Source of the DNA: RHLJ01 sp965247355
Lineage (GTDB): Bacteria; Bacteroidota; Rhodothermia; Balneolales; Balneolaceae
Direction: 5' to 3'
Assembly (NCBI GenBank): GCA_965247355.1
Contig: OZ252011.1
Coordinates: 930,001 to 994,000, forward strand
Length of the DNA: 64,000 nucleotides
Below, piece by piece: positions 51,259-60,126 of the stretch. Under the pieces are notes generated by a model. The model worked only from the letters and a program-made list of their open reading frames with translations, had not been told where the DNA came from and did not search any database. Position 1 is the first letter of the stretch, and every line of letters starts with the position of its first letter. Position numbers and translations under genes: made by a program.

Positions 51259-51689
51259 TCAGGTAGTATTTGATCGTTCACAATCAGGTTATATGTAAGC
51301 CGGATGAGCCGTTTTTGTTCCGGCCATTGAAGGTACGAATCGAGCTCATCAATAGAAATCCATTGGAAATCGGTGTGTTCGTCGTCCAGTTCCGGAGTTG
51401 CTTCATTATCTAATGCAACGGCAAAAGCAGGAATATGGTGTATTTGGTCAGATTTAGCCTCATAAAAGGTATTTACTGAAGGAATTGACCAGAATTCCTT
51501 CGGAGCAAGTCCTGTTTCTTCCTTCAATTCTCGCAGAGCCGCTTCCCAATATTTCTCACCTTCTTCAACTTTCCCACCAATCATCCGCCATTGATGTGCG
51601 TATATCTTTTTCGACGAACGAAGAAATAGAAGAAACTCTGGCGTTCCTTGCTTCATTCTATATATATACACATCTATGAGCTTTTTCAT
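51237..51689 (-). CDS. Nudix hydrolase
   Basis: A 150-residue hydrolase of nucleoside diphosphates linked to another group. The Nudix box is complete: GKVEEGEKYWEAALRELKEE then TGL, with the RELKEE core. It begins VYIYRMKQGTPEFLLFLRSS. The substrate is not predictable. It is the first gene of a six-gene run (Nudix, barrel, ackA, caspase-like, permease, pta) with overlaps or gaps of at most 4 bp throughout. Confidence 0.92.
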   Translation of the reverse strand: MKKLIDVYIYRMKQGTPEFLLFLRSSKKIYAHQWRMIGGKVEEGEKYWEAALRELKEETGLAPKEFWSIPSVNTFYEAKSDQIHHIPAFAVALDNEATPELDDEHTDFQWISIDELDSYLQWPEQKRLIRLTYNLIVNDQILPEWRIFIP

Positions 51690-51707
51690 GAAAGCTTTGG
51701 TGTAATA

Positions 51708-52181
51708 TTAGATTTCAATCTTTTTGATTTCCAGTTCTAACTTCCCAGCTGGAACCTGAATCTCGGCTACTTCTCCAACTTTCTTTCCGAGTAACCCTTT
51801 TCCAATAGGAGAATCAACAGAAATTTTACCTTTGGCAAAGTCTGCTTCGTTTGGAGAAACCAACGTATACGCCATTTCCTTTCCCATTTTTTTATTCAGA
51901 ATGGTCACCTTTGTGAGTACCCTAACCTGACTCAAATCCAGATCTTTAGCGTCCAGAATACGAGCATTAGCAAGAATATCTTCCAGCTTAGTAATGCGGT
52001 CTTCCATATGCCCCTGAGCTTCTTTAGCTGCATCGTACTCTGCATTCTCACTCAAATCCCCCTTTGCTCGCGCTTCTGCAATATCCGCTGCAATTTCTCT
52101 TCTGCCACGGGTTTTTAAATCTTTTAACTCTGCATCCAGCTTGTCATAGCCTTCTTGTGATAAATATTGGATGTTGCTCAT
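51708..52181 (-). CDS. greA: Transcription elongation factor GreA
   Basis: A 157-residue GreA that rescues backtracked RNA polymerase by stimulating transcript cleavage. The N-terminal coiled coil carries the acidic tip region (ADIAEARAKGDLSENAEYDAAKEAQGHMEDRI), and the C-terminal FKBP-like domain ends SPIGKGLLGKKVGEVAEIQVPAG. The ATG at 52181 gives the normal length; a 14-codon extension is not homologous. A terminator for the upstream MFS gene lies in its leader, so it has its own promoter. Confidence 0.96.
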   Translation of the reverse strand: MSNIQYLSQEGYDKLDAELKDLKTRGRREIAADIAEARAKGDLSENAEYDAAKEAQGHMEDRITKLEDILANARILDAKDLDLSQVRVLTKVTILNKKMGKEMAYTLVSPNEADFAKGKISVDSPIGKGLLGKKVGEVAEIQVPAGKLELEIKKIEI

Positions 52182-52212
52182 ATTCGTATTCGTTACTTCA
52201 ATTTCATTAAAT

Positions 52213-52244
52213 AAAAAAAGCATTCCGCCATTGTGGGATGCTTT
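52213..52244 (-). terminator. Rho-independent terminator after the MFS gene
   Basis: On the - strand, stem AAAGCATCCC/GGAATGCTTT (one wobble pair) with an 8-base loop is followed by a run of seven U residues. It lies 42 bp after the MFS stop and just before greA. Confidence 0.88.
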
Positions 52245-52285
52245 AATCTAATAAATTTGAAAATACGGTTATAATGGTTGTTTGT

Positions 52286-53515
52286 CTAATTATATTGAGT
52301 GTTTTCTTTTTTTGAAAGTGATTTTACTGAAAGTATCAGCGCAAGCATTATGAAAAGTGAACCTGCAAAAAAAGGTGCTCCCGGAAATTGAAAAAATGCT
52401 ATTTCAGAGGTAAAAAAGCTAAAAAGGTTAGTCATCAATAAGGGGCCAAAAATAGCTGTAAAGCTTACCAGGCTCGTCAAAGCACCCTGTAGCTCTCCTT
52501 GTTGATTATCAGGTACTTTATTTGAAATAATACCTCTAAGTGCAGGTCCTGCAAATCCCCCAAGGCAATAAGGAATAATCATTGCCAGCATTATATATCC
52601 GGTAGGTGATAATGAAAAACCGATAAGTCCTAGCGCACTAAAAATTAATCCTAAATACACCGATTTAACCTCACCCAACTTTGGAATTACAATGCGGGTC
52701 AACCCACCCTGTACGATTGCAACACAAAAACCAACCACTCCAAGAGAGATACCTACCATCCCTTCGTCCCATGAAAATTTATACATCGTGTAGTAGGTCC
52801 ATGTACTTTGAGTAGCATGCTGGGCCATATAAATCAAAAAGAAAATACCGAGCATGGCTGTTATACCCGGGAACAACCGTACTTGCTTCAATGAACCCAA
52901 TGGATTGGCTCTTTTAATATCAAAGGCTCTTCGGTTCTCTTTAGCAAGTGACTCAGGCAGAACAAAAAATCCGTATAAAAAATTAATAAATGTAAGACCT
53001 GCTGCAGCAAAGAATGGAATTCTGGAACCTATTTCTCCTAAAAGACCTCCAATAACCGGACCAATTATAAAACCCAATCCAAAAGCAGCTCCTACAAGTC
53101 CAAAGTTCTGAGCTCGCTTCTCAGGAGTACTTATATCTGCAATGTAAGCCGTTGCAGTAGTTATACTTGCACCGGTTATACCTGCAAAGAAACGGGCTAT
53201 AAATAGCCATCCAATGGTTGGGGCAAAGCCGGTGATAACATAATCTATAGCAAAACCTGCTAAAGAAAATAAAAGCACGGGTCGACGGCCAAAACGGTCA
53301 CTCAGAGCGCCTACAATCGGTGCGAAAAGAAATTGAATAAAAGAATACAGGAACATTAAAGCGCCACCATAAAGAGCCGCATCACTAAGTTCCTCTCCGG
53401 TAAGTTCTACGATAAGTGATGGAACAACCGGTATAATAATCCCCAGGCCGATAACATCAAGCAAAATCGTAATAAAAATAAAGGCAAGCGCTGCCTTACG
53501 CGGTTCTTTCTGCAT
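52286..53515 (-). CDS. MFS exporter, TCR/Tet family
   Basis: A 409-residue major facilitator with 12 predicted helices. The Tet-type markers are LLDVIGLGIIIPVVPSLI in helix 1 and the motif-A loop GALSDRFGRRPVLLFS between helices 2 and 3. The family includes tetracycline exporters but most chromosomal members have unknown substrates, so resistance should not be assumed. The ATG at 53515 is preferred to a TTG seven codons upstream. It has its own terminator before greA. Confidence 0.88.
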   Translation of the reverse strand: MQKEPRKAALAFIFITILLDVIGLGIIIPVVPSLIVELTGEELSDAALYGGALMFLYSFIQFLFAPIVGALSDRFGRRPVLLFSLAGFAIDYVITGFAPTIGWLFIARFFAGITGASITTATAYIADISTPEKRAQNFGLVGAAFGLGFIIGPVIGGLLGEIGSRIPFFAAAGLTFINFLYGFFVLPESLAKENRRAFDIKRANPLGSLKQVRLFPGITAMLGIFFLIYMAQHATQSTWTYYTMYKFSWDEGMVGISLGVVGFCVAIVQGGLTRIVIPKLGEVKSVYLGLIFSALGLIGFSLSPTGYIMLAMIIPYCLGGFAGPALRGIISNKVPDNQQGELQGALTSLVSFTAIFGPLLMTNLFSFFTSEIAFFQFPGAPFFAGSLFIMLALILSVKSLSKKENTQYN

Positions 53516-53616
53516 GGTAAAATTATTCGACTGCAATGATACCGGTATTTGAAAGCGATTGAAAGGGGCATATGTGAACTTCTCTATTCCATTCCCAAAG
53601 AAAAGACAAATAAAGT

Positions 53617-53632
53617 CCCCTCTTGAGAGGGG
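53617..53632. repeat. Short inverted repeat, possible dispersed-element fragment
   Basis: CCCCTCTTGAGAGGGG is a 7-bp inverted repeat followed by CTTCAGGGGTGTGT. Only one copy occurs in the window. The C/G-rich style resembles the repeats at 37111 and 39432 but the sequence is different. It lies in the 158-bp divergent gap between the MFS and methyltransferase genes. Confidence 0.45.
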
Positions 53633-53673
53633 CTTCAGGGGTGTGTACCTTAGGGGAAATTAAAAATATATAC

Positions 53674-54210
53674 ATGCCCCGAAAACTTACTACTAAAGAA
53701 ATACTCGAAGAAAACCTTGCTCAGGCTCCTCCTTCAAAACTCAGTGAAGTAAAGGTGATCCTTCATAATATCAGGAGTCTTCATAATGTAGGATCCACTT
53801 TTCGATCCTGTGATGCCTTTGGAGTTTCTGAGCTGTTACTTTCAGGGTATACTCCGCTTCCTCCCCGAGCCGAAATTAACAAGACGGCGATTGGTGCTGA
53901 AGAGTACGTAAAGTGGACCGGTTGGGATGATGTGGAAACCATGTGTTTCTCGCTGAAAGATGAAGGATATGTGTTAATTGGCCTAGAACAAACTACAAAC
54001 AGTATTCCGCTCCCGGATTTTGATGCTAAAGCATACCCCAAGATCTGTTTCATTATGGGAAATGAGGTCACCGGAATTGATGAAGACATTCTTCCGTTCA
54101 TCGATGAATTCATTTCCATCCCTCAATTCGGCCAAAAGCATTCACTTAATGTTTCCGTAGCTGCAGGAGTTATGTTGTATGCTTTATTAGAGAAGTTATG
54201 GCGGAATTAA
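53674..54210 (+). CDS. SpoU/TrmH-family RNA methyltransferase
   Basis: A 178-residue SPOUT methyltransferase that uses S-adenosylmethionine to 2'-O-methylate tRNA or rRNA. Motif 1 is LHNIRSLHNVGSTFRSCDAFGV, motif 2 CFIMGNEVTGI and motif 3 SIPQFGQKHSLNVSVAAGVM. The ATG at 53674 is used; a frame beginning 51 bp upstream runs through the inverted repeat. It is a minimal version without an N-terminal RNA-binding domain. The exact target nucleotide is unknown. Confidence 0.92.
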   Translation: MPRKLTTKEILEENLAQAPPSKLSEVKVILHNIRSLHNVGSTFRSCDAFGVSELLLSGYTPLPPRAEINKTAIGAEEYVKWTGWDDVETMCFSLKDEGYVLIGLEQTTNSIPLPDFDAKAYPKICFIMGNEVTGIDEDILPFIDEFISIPQFGQKHSLNVSVAAGVMLYALLEKLWRN

Positions 54211-54293
54211 CTTTAAGGTAGTTTCTTCAAAAAGTCTATTGCCTAAAAAAAGAATCGGGGTATTTTAAGCCGGAATTTTAATCACTTTTTGCT

Positions 54294-55850
54294 ATGACAT
54301 CAGAACCATCTTCAAATTCATTCTTCAATAAGTTTCTAAATAAAATAGAAGTTGCCGGTAATAAACTCCCTGACCCGGCAATCCTGTTCTTTTACCTTAT
54401 GGTGTTTGTATGGTTACTCTCCGCTATTCTCGCACCAATCGATTTTGGAGAAGTCCACCCTCTTACGGGAGAAGAATTATCTGTAAAAAACCTTCTCACT
54501 GGTGCTGCTCTGGCTAATTTCTTTGCCACAATGACTACTACATTCACTAGTTTTGCGCCATTAGGTATTGTGTTAGTAGCAATGCTCGGAGTTGGGGTTG
54601 CAGAAAATTCCGGTTGGATTGATGCTGGTCTTAAGAAGTTGTTGAACGTTACTCCAAAGTTTTTACTCACTCCAATGTTGGTGTTAATTGCGATTGTGAG
54701 TCATACTGCTGCGGACGCTGGCTATATTTTGGTAATTCCACTTGGAGGTGTGATTTTTTACGCTGCAGGTCGACATCCTTTAGCTGGAATTGCAGCTGCT
54801 TTTGCAGGTGTAAGTGGTGGTTTCGCTGCTAATTTTATTCCTTCGGCAATTGATCCTCTGATTATGAGTTTCACCCTTGAAGCGGCACGTATTCTGGATC
54901 CTGAAATTAGTTTAAATCCACTAAATAATATTTATTTCACTGGAATCTCTTCTCTGCTTATCGTCTCTGTAGGATGGTTTGTAACCGATAAAATTGTAGA
55001 ACCAAGATTAGCTTCTTCTGTTGTTGATGGAGATGAAGAAGAAATGCCTAAGATGGAGATGGTTTCTGAGAAAGAAAGCAGAGCATTCTGGATGGGCCTA
55101 GGTGCGATGATTCTTGGAATTATTGGTCTTATTCTCTGGGCAATCCCAGCTGATTCTGCTCTCAGAGGCCCTGATATGATTGATCCGGATGTACTTTCCC
55201 TAACTTCGTTTAATGCCCCTTTAATGCAGGCTATAGTTCCATTAATCTTTGTGTTTCTTCTGATTCCAGGAGTGGTATATGGAATAGCTTCTGGCAAGTA
55301 TAGTAGTTCAAAAGACATGATTGATAACATGACAAAGTCGATGCAAAGCATGGGTTATTATATTGTGATGGCTTTCTTTTGTGCACTCTTTATTGATGCT
55401 TTTTCGAGTTCTAATATCGGTCTGCTCGTTGCACTAAAAGGAGCAAACTTTCTCCAGTCACTGGATCTTCCGGCTCAGATAACCATTGTGGGAATTATCT
55501 TTTTAAGCGGTTCAGTAAATCTTTTGGTTGGTTCTGCCTCAGCTAAATGGGCCTTAATCGCTCCAATTTTTGTCCCCATGTTGATGCAACTTGGAATTTC
55601 TCCAGACCTGACACAAGCTGCTTACCGCGTTGGTGACTCTGTTTCAAATATTATCACCCCTCTACTGCCTTATTTCCCGCTGGTAGTAGTTTTCTGTCAG
55701 CGATATGTGAAGAATACTGGTATAGGAACACTTATTTCTATGATGCTTCCTTATTCCATTATATTTGCTGTTACATGGACAATCTTTCTGCTTATTTACT
55801 GGTGGATTGGAATTCCTTTAAGCTTTGAGGCGAGTTATTTCTATCCTTGA
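54294..55850 (+). CDS. AbgT-family transporter
   Basis: A 518-residue membrane protein of the AbgT family (p-aminobenzoyl-glutamate import in E. coli; some members export sulfonamides). Markers are NKLPDPAILFFYLMVFVWLLS, the re-entrant hairpin segments SHTAADAGYILVIPLGG and SGGFAANFIPSAIDPLI, and SASAKWALIAPIFVPML. No AbgA/AbgB hydrolase lies nearby, so the role here is unknown. A weak hairpin follows the gene. Confidence 0.92.
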   Translation: MTSEPSSNSFFNKFLNKIEVAGNKLPDPAILFFYLMVFVWLLSAILAPIDFGEVHPLTGEELSVKNLLTGAALANFFATMTTTFTSFAPLGIVLVAMLGVGVAENSGWIDAGLKKLLNVTPKFLLTPMLVLIAIVSHTAADAGYILVIPLGGVIFYAAGRHPLAGIAAAFAGVSGGFAANFIPSAIDPLIMSFTLEAARILDPEISLNPLNNIYFTGISSLLIVSVGWFVTDKIVEPRLASSVVDGDEEEMPKMEMVSEKESRAFWMGLGAMILGIIGLILWAIPADSALRGPDMIDPDVLSLTSFNAPLMQAIVPLIFVFLLIPGVVYGIASGKYSSSKDMIDNMTKSMQSMGYYIVMAFFCALFIDAFSSSNIGLLVALKGANFLQSLDLPAQITIVGIIFLSGSVNLLVGSASAKWALIAPIFVPMLMQLGISPDLTQAAYRVGDSVSNIITPLLPYFPLVVVFCQRYVKNTGIGTLISMMLPYSIIFAVTWTIFLLIYWWIGIPLSFEASYFYP

Positions 55851-55869
55851 AATATGAACTAATCTTATT

Positions 55870-55910
55870 AAGTGATCTTAGTTTTAACTTATCTGAGATC
55901 ACTTTCCTTA
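55870..55910 (+). terminator. Possible terminator after the AbgT-type gene
   Basis: A 9-bp stem AAGTGATCT / AGATCACTT encloses a 17-base loop and is followed by a short T-rich stretch (TCCTTACTT). The loop is long and the T-tract broken, so the call is weak. Confidence 0.35.
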
Positions 55911-56017
55911 CTTAAGGATTAATGAATTTAAACTATTTCTAAATTCAATAATTCATCATTCATAATTGATGTCTTCTTTCTTTATCTTCGGTGCTTATAC
56001 AAGGATTTTAGTTACAG

Positions 56018-58051
56018 ATGGCAGATAAAAAGAGAATTTTAGTTACTTCGGCACTTCCATATGCAAATGGGCCGCTTCATTTAGGGCACCTAGCCGGAGC
56101 TTATTTAACCGCAGATTTATATGTTCGGTACAAACGACTCGTAGGAGATGATGTCGTTTATATTTGTGGATCGGATGAACATGGGGTTCCAATCACCATA
56201 GCCGCAGAAAAAGAAGGTGTTTCTCCTCAGGATATCGTAGATCGTTATCATGAAATGAATAAAAAAGTATTCGAAGATTTTGGAATCTCTTTCGATTACT
56301 ACGGACGAACCAGTTCGAAAGTCCATCACCAAACTTCTCAGGAGATTTTCACTGTTTTAAATAACAAAGGCTTCTTCAAAAAGAAAACAGAGCAACAATT
56401 ATATGATGCAAAAACGGATATGTTTTTGCCTGATCGATATGTTAAAGGAACATGTCCTAATTGTAGTTTTCCGGAAGCCTACGGAGATCAATGTGAGAAT
56501 TGTGGGACATCGCTCTCTCCTACTGAATTAATAAATCCGGTCAGTGCCTTATCGGGTGAAGTTCCTGAACTAAAAGAAACTGAGCACTGGTATATGCCTT
56601 TGGGTGATGTTCAACCTAAGCTTGAGGAATGGTTAGAGACCCGTGAAGGCTGGAAACCTAATGTAATGGGTCAGGTTAAGAGTTGGTTAAACGACGGACT
56701 TTCAGACAGGGCAGCAACGCGTGATCTGAGTTGGGGCGTTCCGGTTCCTCTTGATGAGGCTAAAGGTAAAGTGCTGTACGTTTGGTTTGACGCTCCAATC
56801 GGTTATATCTCTGCCACTAAAGAATGGGCTCAGAAACAAGGAAATACAGATGCATGGAAAGACTATTGGCAGAATGAAGAAACGGAACTTTATCATTTCA
56901 TCGGAAAGGATAACATTGTCTTCCATTGTATTATGTTCCCAATTGTTCTAATGGAACATGGTGATTATGTGCTTCCAAAGAATGTACCTGCTAATGAGTT
57001 CTTAAATCTGGAAGGAAAGAAATTATCTACCTCAAGAGGTTGGGCAGTCTGGTTACATGAGTATCTGGAAGATTTTGAGCCTGACTTATTACGATATGCC
57101 CTTGGCTCTACCCTTCCGGAAAGTAAAGATTCAGATTTCTCCTGGAAAGACTTCCAGGCCAGAGTTAATAATGAGCTTGCAGCTGTACTAGGTAATTTTG
57201 TAAATCGCTCCCTTACGTTCACAGAAAAATTTGCAGATGGAAAAGTCCCGGAACTAATTAATCCCAATGAGACAGATTCTGAAGCATTGAAGGCTATCCT
57301 TCAGCAAAAAGAAAAGGTAACAGCAGCTTACGAAGCTTTCCGTTTTAAAGAAGCAATCGCTGAAAGTCTCAATTTAGCACGGGTAGGAAATAAATATTTC
57401 ACTGAAACAGAACCCTGGAAAACCAGAAATGAAAATCCTCAGGCTTGCAATAACACATTACATATAAGTCTTCAGATTTGTGCCGCTTTATCTATGTTGA
57501 TGGAGCCCGTGCTCCCTGCTTCAATGAAGAAATTAAGGAATCAACTACAAGTGGCTGAAGGACTCAGTTGGGATGACATCACTAATTCAATGCTTTCCTC
57601 TGGAACCGTAGTTGAAGTTGGTGAAGTACTTTTTACTAAGGTAGAAGACTCAGAAATCGAAAAACAAATACTCAAATTGGAAGAACGAGCAGCAGCAAAC
57701 GATCCCGCATCCAAATTCCCAAAATTGAAAGAGAATATTGGCTTCGAAGATTTTATGAAACTTGATTTGAGAGCCGGGGAAATCTTATCAGCAGAAAAGA
57801 TCAAGAAATCAGATAAACTTCTTAAACTGCACGTAGATTTAGGGCTGGAAAAACGAACGATTGTTTCCGGTATCGCTAAGCATGTTGATATGGAATCCCT
57901 TGTTGGACAAAAAGTATGTGTAGTTGCTAATCTTGCTCCAAAGAAATTAATGGGAGTTGAAAGTCAGGGCATGATCTTGATGGCAGAAGATACCGAGGGA
58001 AATCTAAAATTCGCTGAAACAGCTGCAGAACCTGGTAGCACCATCACCTGA
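56018..58051 (+). CDS. metG: Methionyl-tRNA synthetase
   Basis: A 677-residue class I aminoacyl-tRNA synthetase. The HIGH-type motif is PYANGPLHLGHLAGAY and the KMSKS-type motif GKKLSTSRGW. A zinc knuckle with CPNC and CENCG is present, and the C-terminal tRNA-binding (EMAP-II-like) domain begins near EDFMKLDLRAGEIL. This is the long two-domain form as in E. coli. A 2-bp spacing joins it to the pullulanase gene. Confidence 0.97.
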   Translation: MADKKRILVTSALPYANGPLHLGHLAGAYLTADLYVRYKRLVGDDVVYICGSDEHGVPITIAAEKEGVSPQDIVDRYHEMNKKVFEDFGISFDYYGRTSSKVHHQTSQEIFTVLNNKGFFKKKTEQQLYDAKTDMFLPDRYVKGTCPNCSFPEAYGDQCENCGTSLSPTELINPVSALSGEVPELKETEHWYMPLGDVQPKLEEWLETREGWKPNVMGQVKSWLNDGLSDRAATRDLSWGVPVPLDEAKGKVLYVWFDAPIGYISATKEWAQKQGNTDAWKDYWQNEETELYHFIGKDNIVFHCIMFPIVLMEHGDYVLPKNVPANEFLNLEGKKLSTSRGWAVWLHEYLEDFEPDLLRYALGSTLPESKDSDFSWKDFQARVNNELAAVLGNFVNRSLTFTEKFADGKVPELINPNETDSEALKAILQQKEKVTAAYEAFRFKEAIAESLNLARVGNKYFTETEPWKTRNENPQACNNTLHISLQICAALSMLMEPVLPASMKKLRNQLQVAEGLSWDDITNSMLSSGTVVEVGEVLFTKVEDSEIEKQILKLEERAAANDPASKFPKLKENIGFEDFMKLDLRAGEILSAEKIKKSDKLLKLHVDLGLEKRTIVSGIAKHVDMESLVGQKVCVVANLAPKKLMGVESQGMILMAEDTEGNLKFAETAAEPGSTIT

Positions 58052-58052
58052 T

Positions 58053-60083
58053 ATGCCTTTAACTTCTCCTTCTACTTCTGTAAAAAAGCTACAGTTTGAT
58101 GATTATCAGCTTGGGTATACTCTCCTTGATAAAGGAGTTGTATTCCGGCTATTTGCTCCACAAGCTGATGAAGTTGTTCTTGAAGTTTTTGATCACTATG
58201 AGCAAACTTCTGGCTCTCGGTTTAAAATGCAGAAGGATGAGCATGGAATATGGAACTATCATCATTTAGCAAGTAGACTAGTAGGAAAATGGTATGGGTA
58301 TTCTCTGCATAAGAAGGAAGCTTCTTTATTCTATGAACCGACTGTTCACCTTATTGCTGACCCCTGGAGTAAACATGTAACTTCAAGGAATCATTACCTT
58401 GGGTTTGCCAAAACAAAAATCGTAGAAGATGAAAACTTCGAGTGGGAAGACGACGATTTTGTGACTCCGGATGATCTCAGAGATTTAGTCATTTATGAGA
58501 CTCATATTAAAGACATGGTCGCCCATCCTTCGGCTAAAACTTATGTTCAGGGAATTTATAATGATTTCCGTGAAGCTGAAATTGGAGGTATTAGTCACCT
58601 TAAAAGTCTTGGGGTAAACGCTGTAGAGTTCCTCCCCTTACAGAAGTTTGCTTATTACGAGCCTCCTTTCAACCAAAAGATTGAAGGCGGATTAGTTAAC
58701 ACCTGGAATCCTTATGCCCGTAATTATTGGGGATATATGACTTCCTTCTTTTTTGCTCCGGAAACCATTTATGCCTCTGACGCCACACTGGAAGAGAAAG
58801 AGATTGTTGGACGTACTAATGCCGCTTCAACCGAGCTAAAGGACCTGGTTAATGCTCTTCATAAAGAAGATATCTCAGTAATTATGGATGTGGTGTATAA
58901 CCATGCCTCTCAATATGATTTAAATCCTCTTAAATACACGGATAAAGGACATTATTTCAGAACTAATGAGCTTGGTCAGTATTTAAATGATAGCTGGACC
59001 GGTAACGATATTGAGACACAAACTGAATATTCCAGAAAGCTGATTGTTGAATCTATCAAGCACTGGATGATAGAATATCATATTGATGGATTCAGGTTTG
59101 ATCTTGCAGGCATTATCGATTGGGAAACAATTGATTTGATTAAGAAAGAAGCACAAAAGATAAATCCGAATGTAATTTTAATAGCTGAACCGTGGGGCGG
59201 CGAATACAAACCTGCCGGATTTTCTGATCATGGCTGGGCCTCCTGGAACGACCGCTTAAGAAATGGGTTCAAAGGCTATGATCCACTTCATAATAAAGGT
59301 TTTATTTTCGGAGCATGGAGTCATAGTTCCACTCGTTTCGCTTTAGAAAATTTTATCCGGGGTACTCTCGAAAGTGCAGAACACGGATTATTTAATAGTT
59401 CGAAAGATTCTGTGAATTATATCGAAAGTCATGATGGGTATACATTAGGTGACTTTATCCGAATCGCTTTAAATCCTGAGAAAAAAGAAAAGGTTTATAA
59501 GAAGAAGTCTGTTGCGACCAAGCTCACTAAAAAGGAACTGAAAGTTGCCAAACTAGGTGCACTAAGTTTATTTGTAAGTCAGGGAATTACCATGATTCAC
59601 GCCGGACAGGAATGGGCTCGTTCAAAAGTGATTACCGATCATACTGGTAAAGATCAGAACGCTGGAAAGCTGGATCATGATAGTTATAACAAAGATAACG
59701 AGACGAACTGGCTCAATTTTAATGAAATCAAACTTAACCAGGATCTTTATAATTATTACCTCAGCTTGATAGAAATGCGAAAACTGAGCCCTGCTCTCCG
59801 TAAGGCTGAACCGGATGAAATTATTTTTAAGGTATATCAAGACCCGCTGCATATTACTTTTTCAATTGATGGAACATCGAGCGGTGATTCTTATGACTAT
59901 TTCATCTCTTTAAATGCAAATATCAATTCCGATCACGAAATAGATCTCCCAAAAGGAAGTTGGGAAGTTGTTGCAAACGAAAAAGAATGTGACTCAAACG
60001 GCATCATACAGATACAGGAAGTATATAATGTGCCTGCATCATCAGGTGTAGTATTAAGAAAGTTGCGTGTGAGCAAGTCTTAA
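58053..60083 (+). CDS. Type I pullulanase / glycogen-debranching GH13 enzyme
   Basis: A 676-residue GH13 enzyme that hydrolyses alpha-1,6 bonds. An N-terminal CBM48-like domain (GYTLLDKGVVFRLFAPQADEVVLEVF) precedes the catalytic barrel. Catalytic segments are DGFRFDLAGI (nucleophile Asp), LIAEPWGGEY (acid Glu) and YIESHDGYTL (third Asp); MDVVYNHASQYD gives region I. There is no signal peptide, so it is cytosolic and probably debranches glycogen or imported maltodextrins. It is unexpectedly tied to metG by a 1-bp gap. Confidence 0.92.
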   Translation: MPLTSPSTSVKKLQFDDYQLGYTLLDKGVVFRLFAPQADEVVLEVFDHYEQTSGSRFKMQKDEHGIWNYHHLASRLVGKWYGYSLHKKEASLFYEPTVHLIADPWSKHVTSRNHYLGFAKTKIVEDENFEWEDDDFVTPDDLRDLVIYETHIKDMVAHPSAKTYVQGIYNDFREAEIGGISHLKSLGVNAVEFLPLQKFAYYEPPFNQKIEGGLVNTWNPYARNYWGYMTSFFFAPETIYASDATLEEKEIVGRTNAASTELKDLVNALHKEDISVIMDVVYNHASQYDLNPLKYTDKGHYFRTNELGQYLNDSWTGNDIETQTEYSRKLIVESIKHWMIEYHIDGFRFDLAGIIDWETIDLIKKEAQKINPNVILIAEPWGGEYKPAGFSDHGWASWNDRLRNGFKGYDPLHNKGFIFGAWSHSSTRFALENFIRGTLESAEHGLFNSSKDSVNYIESHDGYTLGDFIRIALNPEKKEKVYKKKSVATKLTKKELKVAKLGALSLFVSQGITMIHAGQEWARSKVITDHTGKDQNAGKLDHDSYNKDNETNWLNFNEIKLNQDLYNYYLSLIEMRKLSPALRKAEPDEIIFKVYQDPLHITFSIDGTSSGDSYDYFISLNANINSDHEIDLPKGSWEVVANEKECDSNGIIQIQEVYNVPASSGVVLRKLRVSKS

Positions 60084-60114
60084 AATATTTTACCCCGATA
60101 CATAAACAATTAAT

Positions 60115-60119
60115 GGAGG
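60115..60119 (+). promoter_or_regulatory. Ribosome binding site supporting a TTG start
   Basis: GGAGG, in ATGGAGGAAATCTC, lies seven bases before the TTG at 60127 and decides that start for the transporter gene. Confidence 0.8.
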
Positions 60120-60126
60120 AAATCTC

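Noticed and set aside
52286..53515. Tetracycline resistance gene
   Set aside because: Family resemblance (TCR/Tet) is clear, but chromosomal members rarely confer resistance and no mobile context is present.
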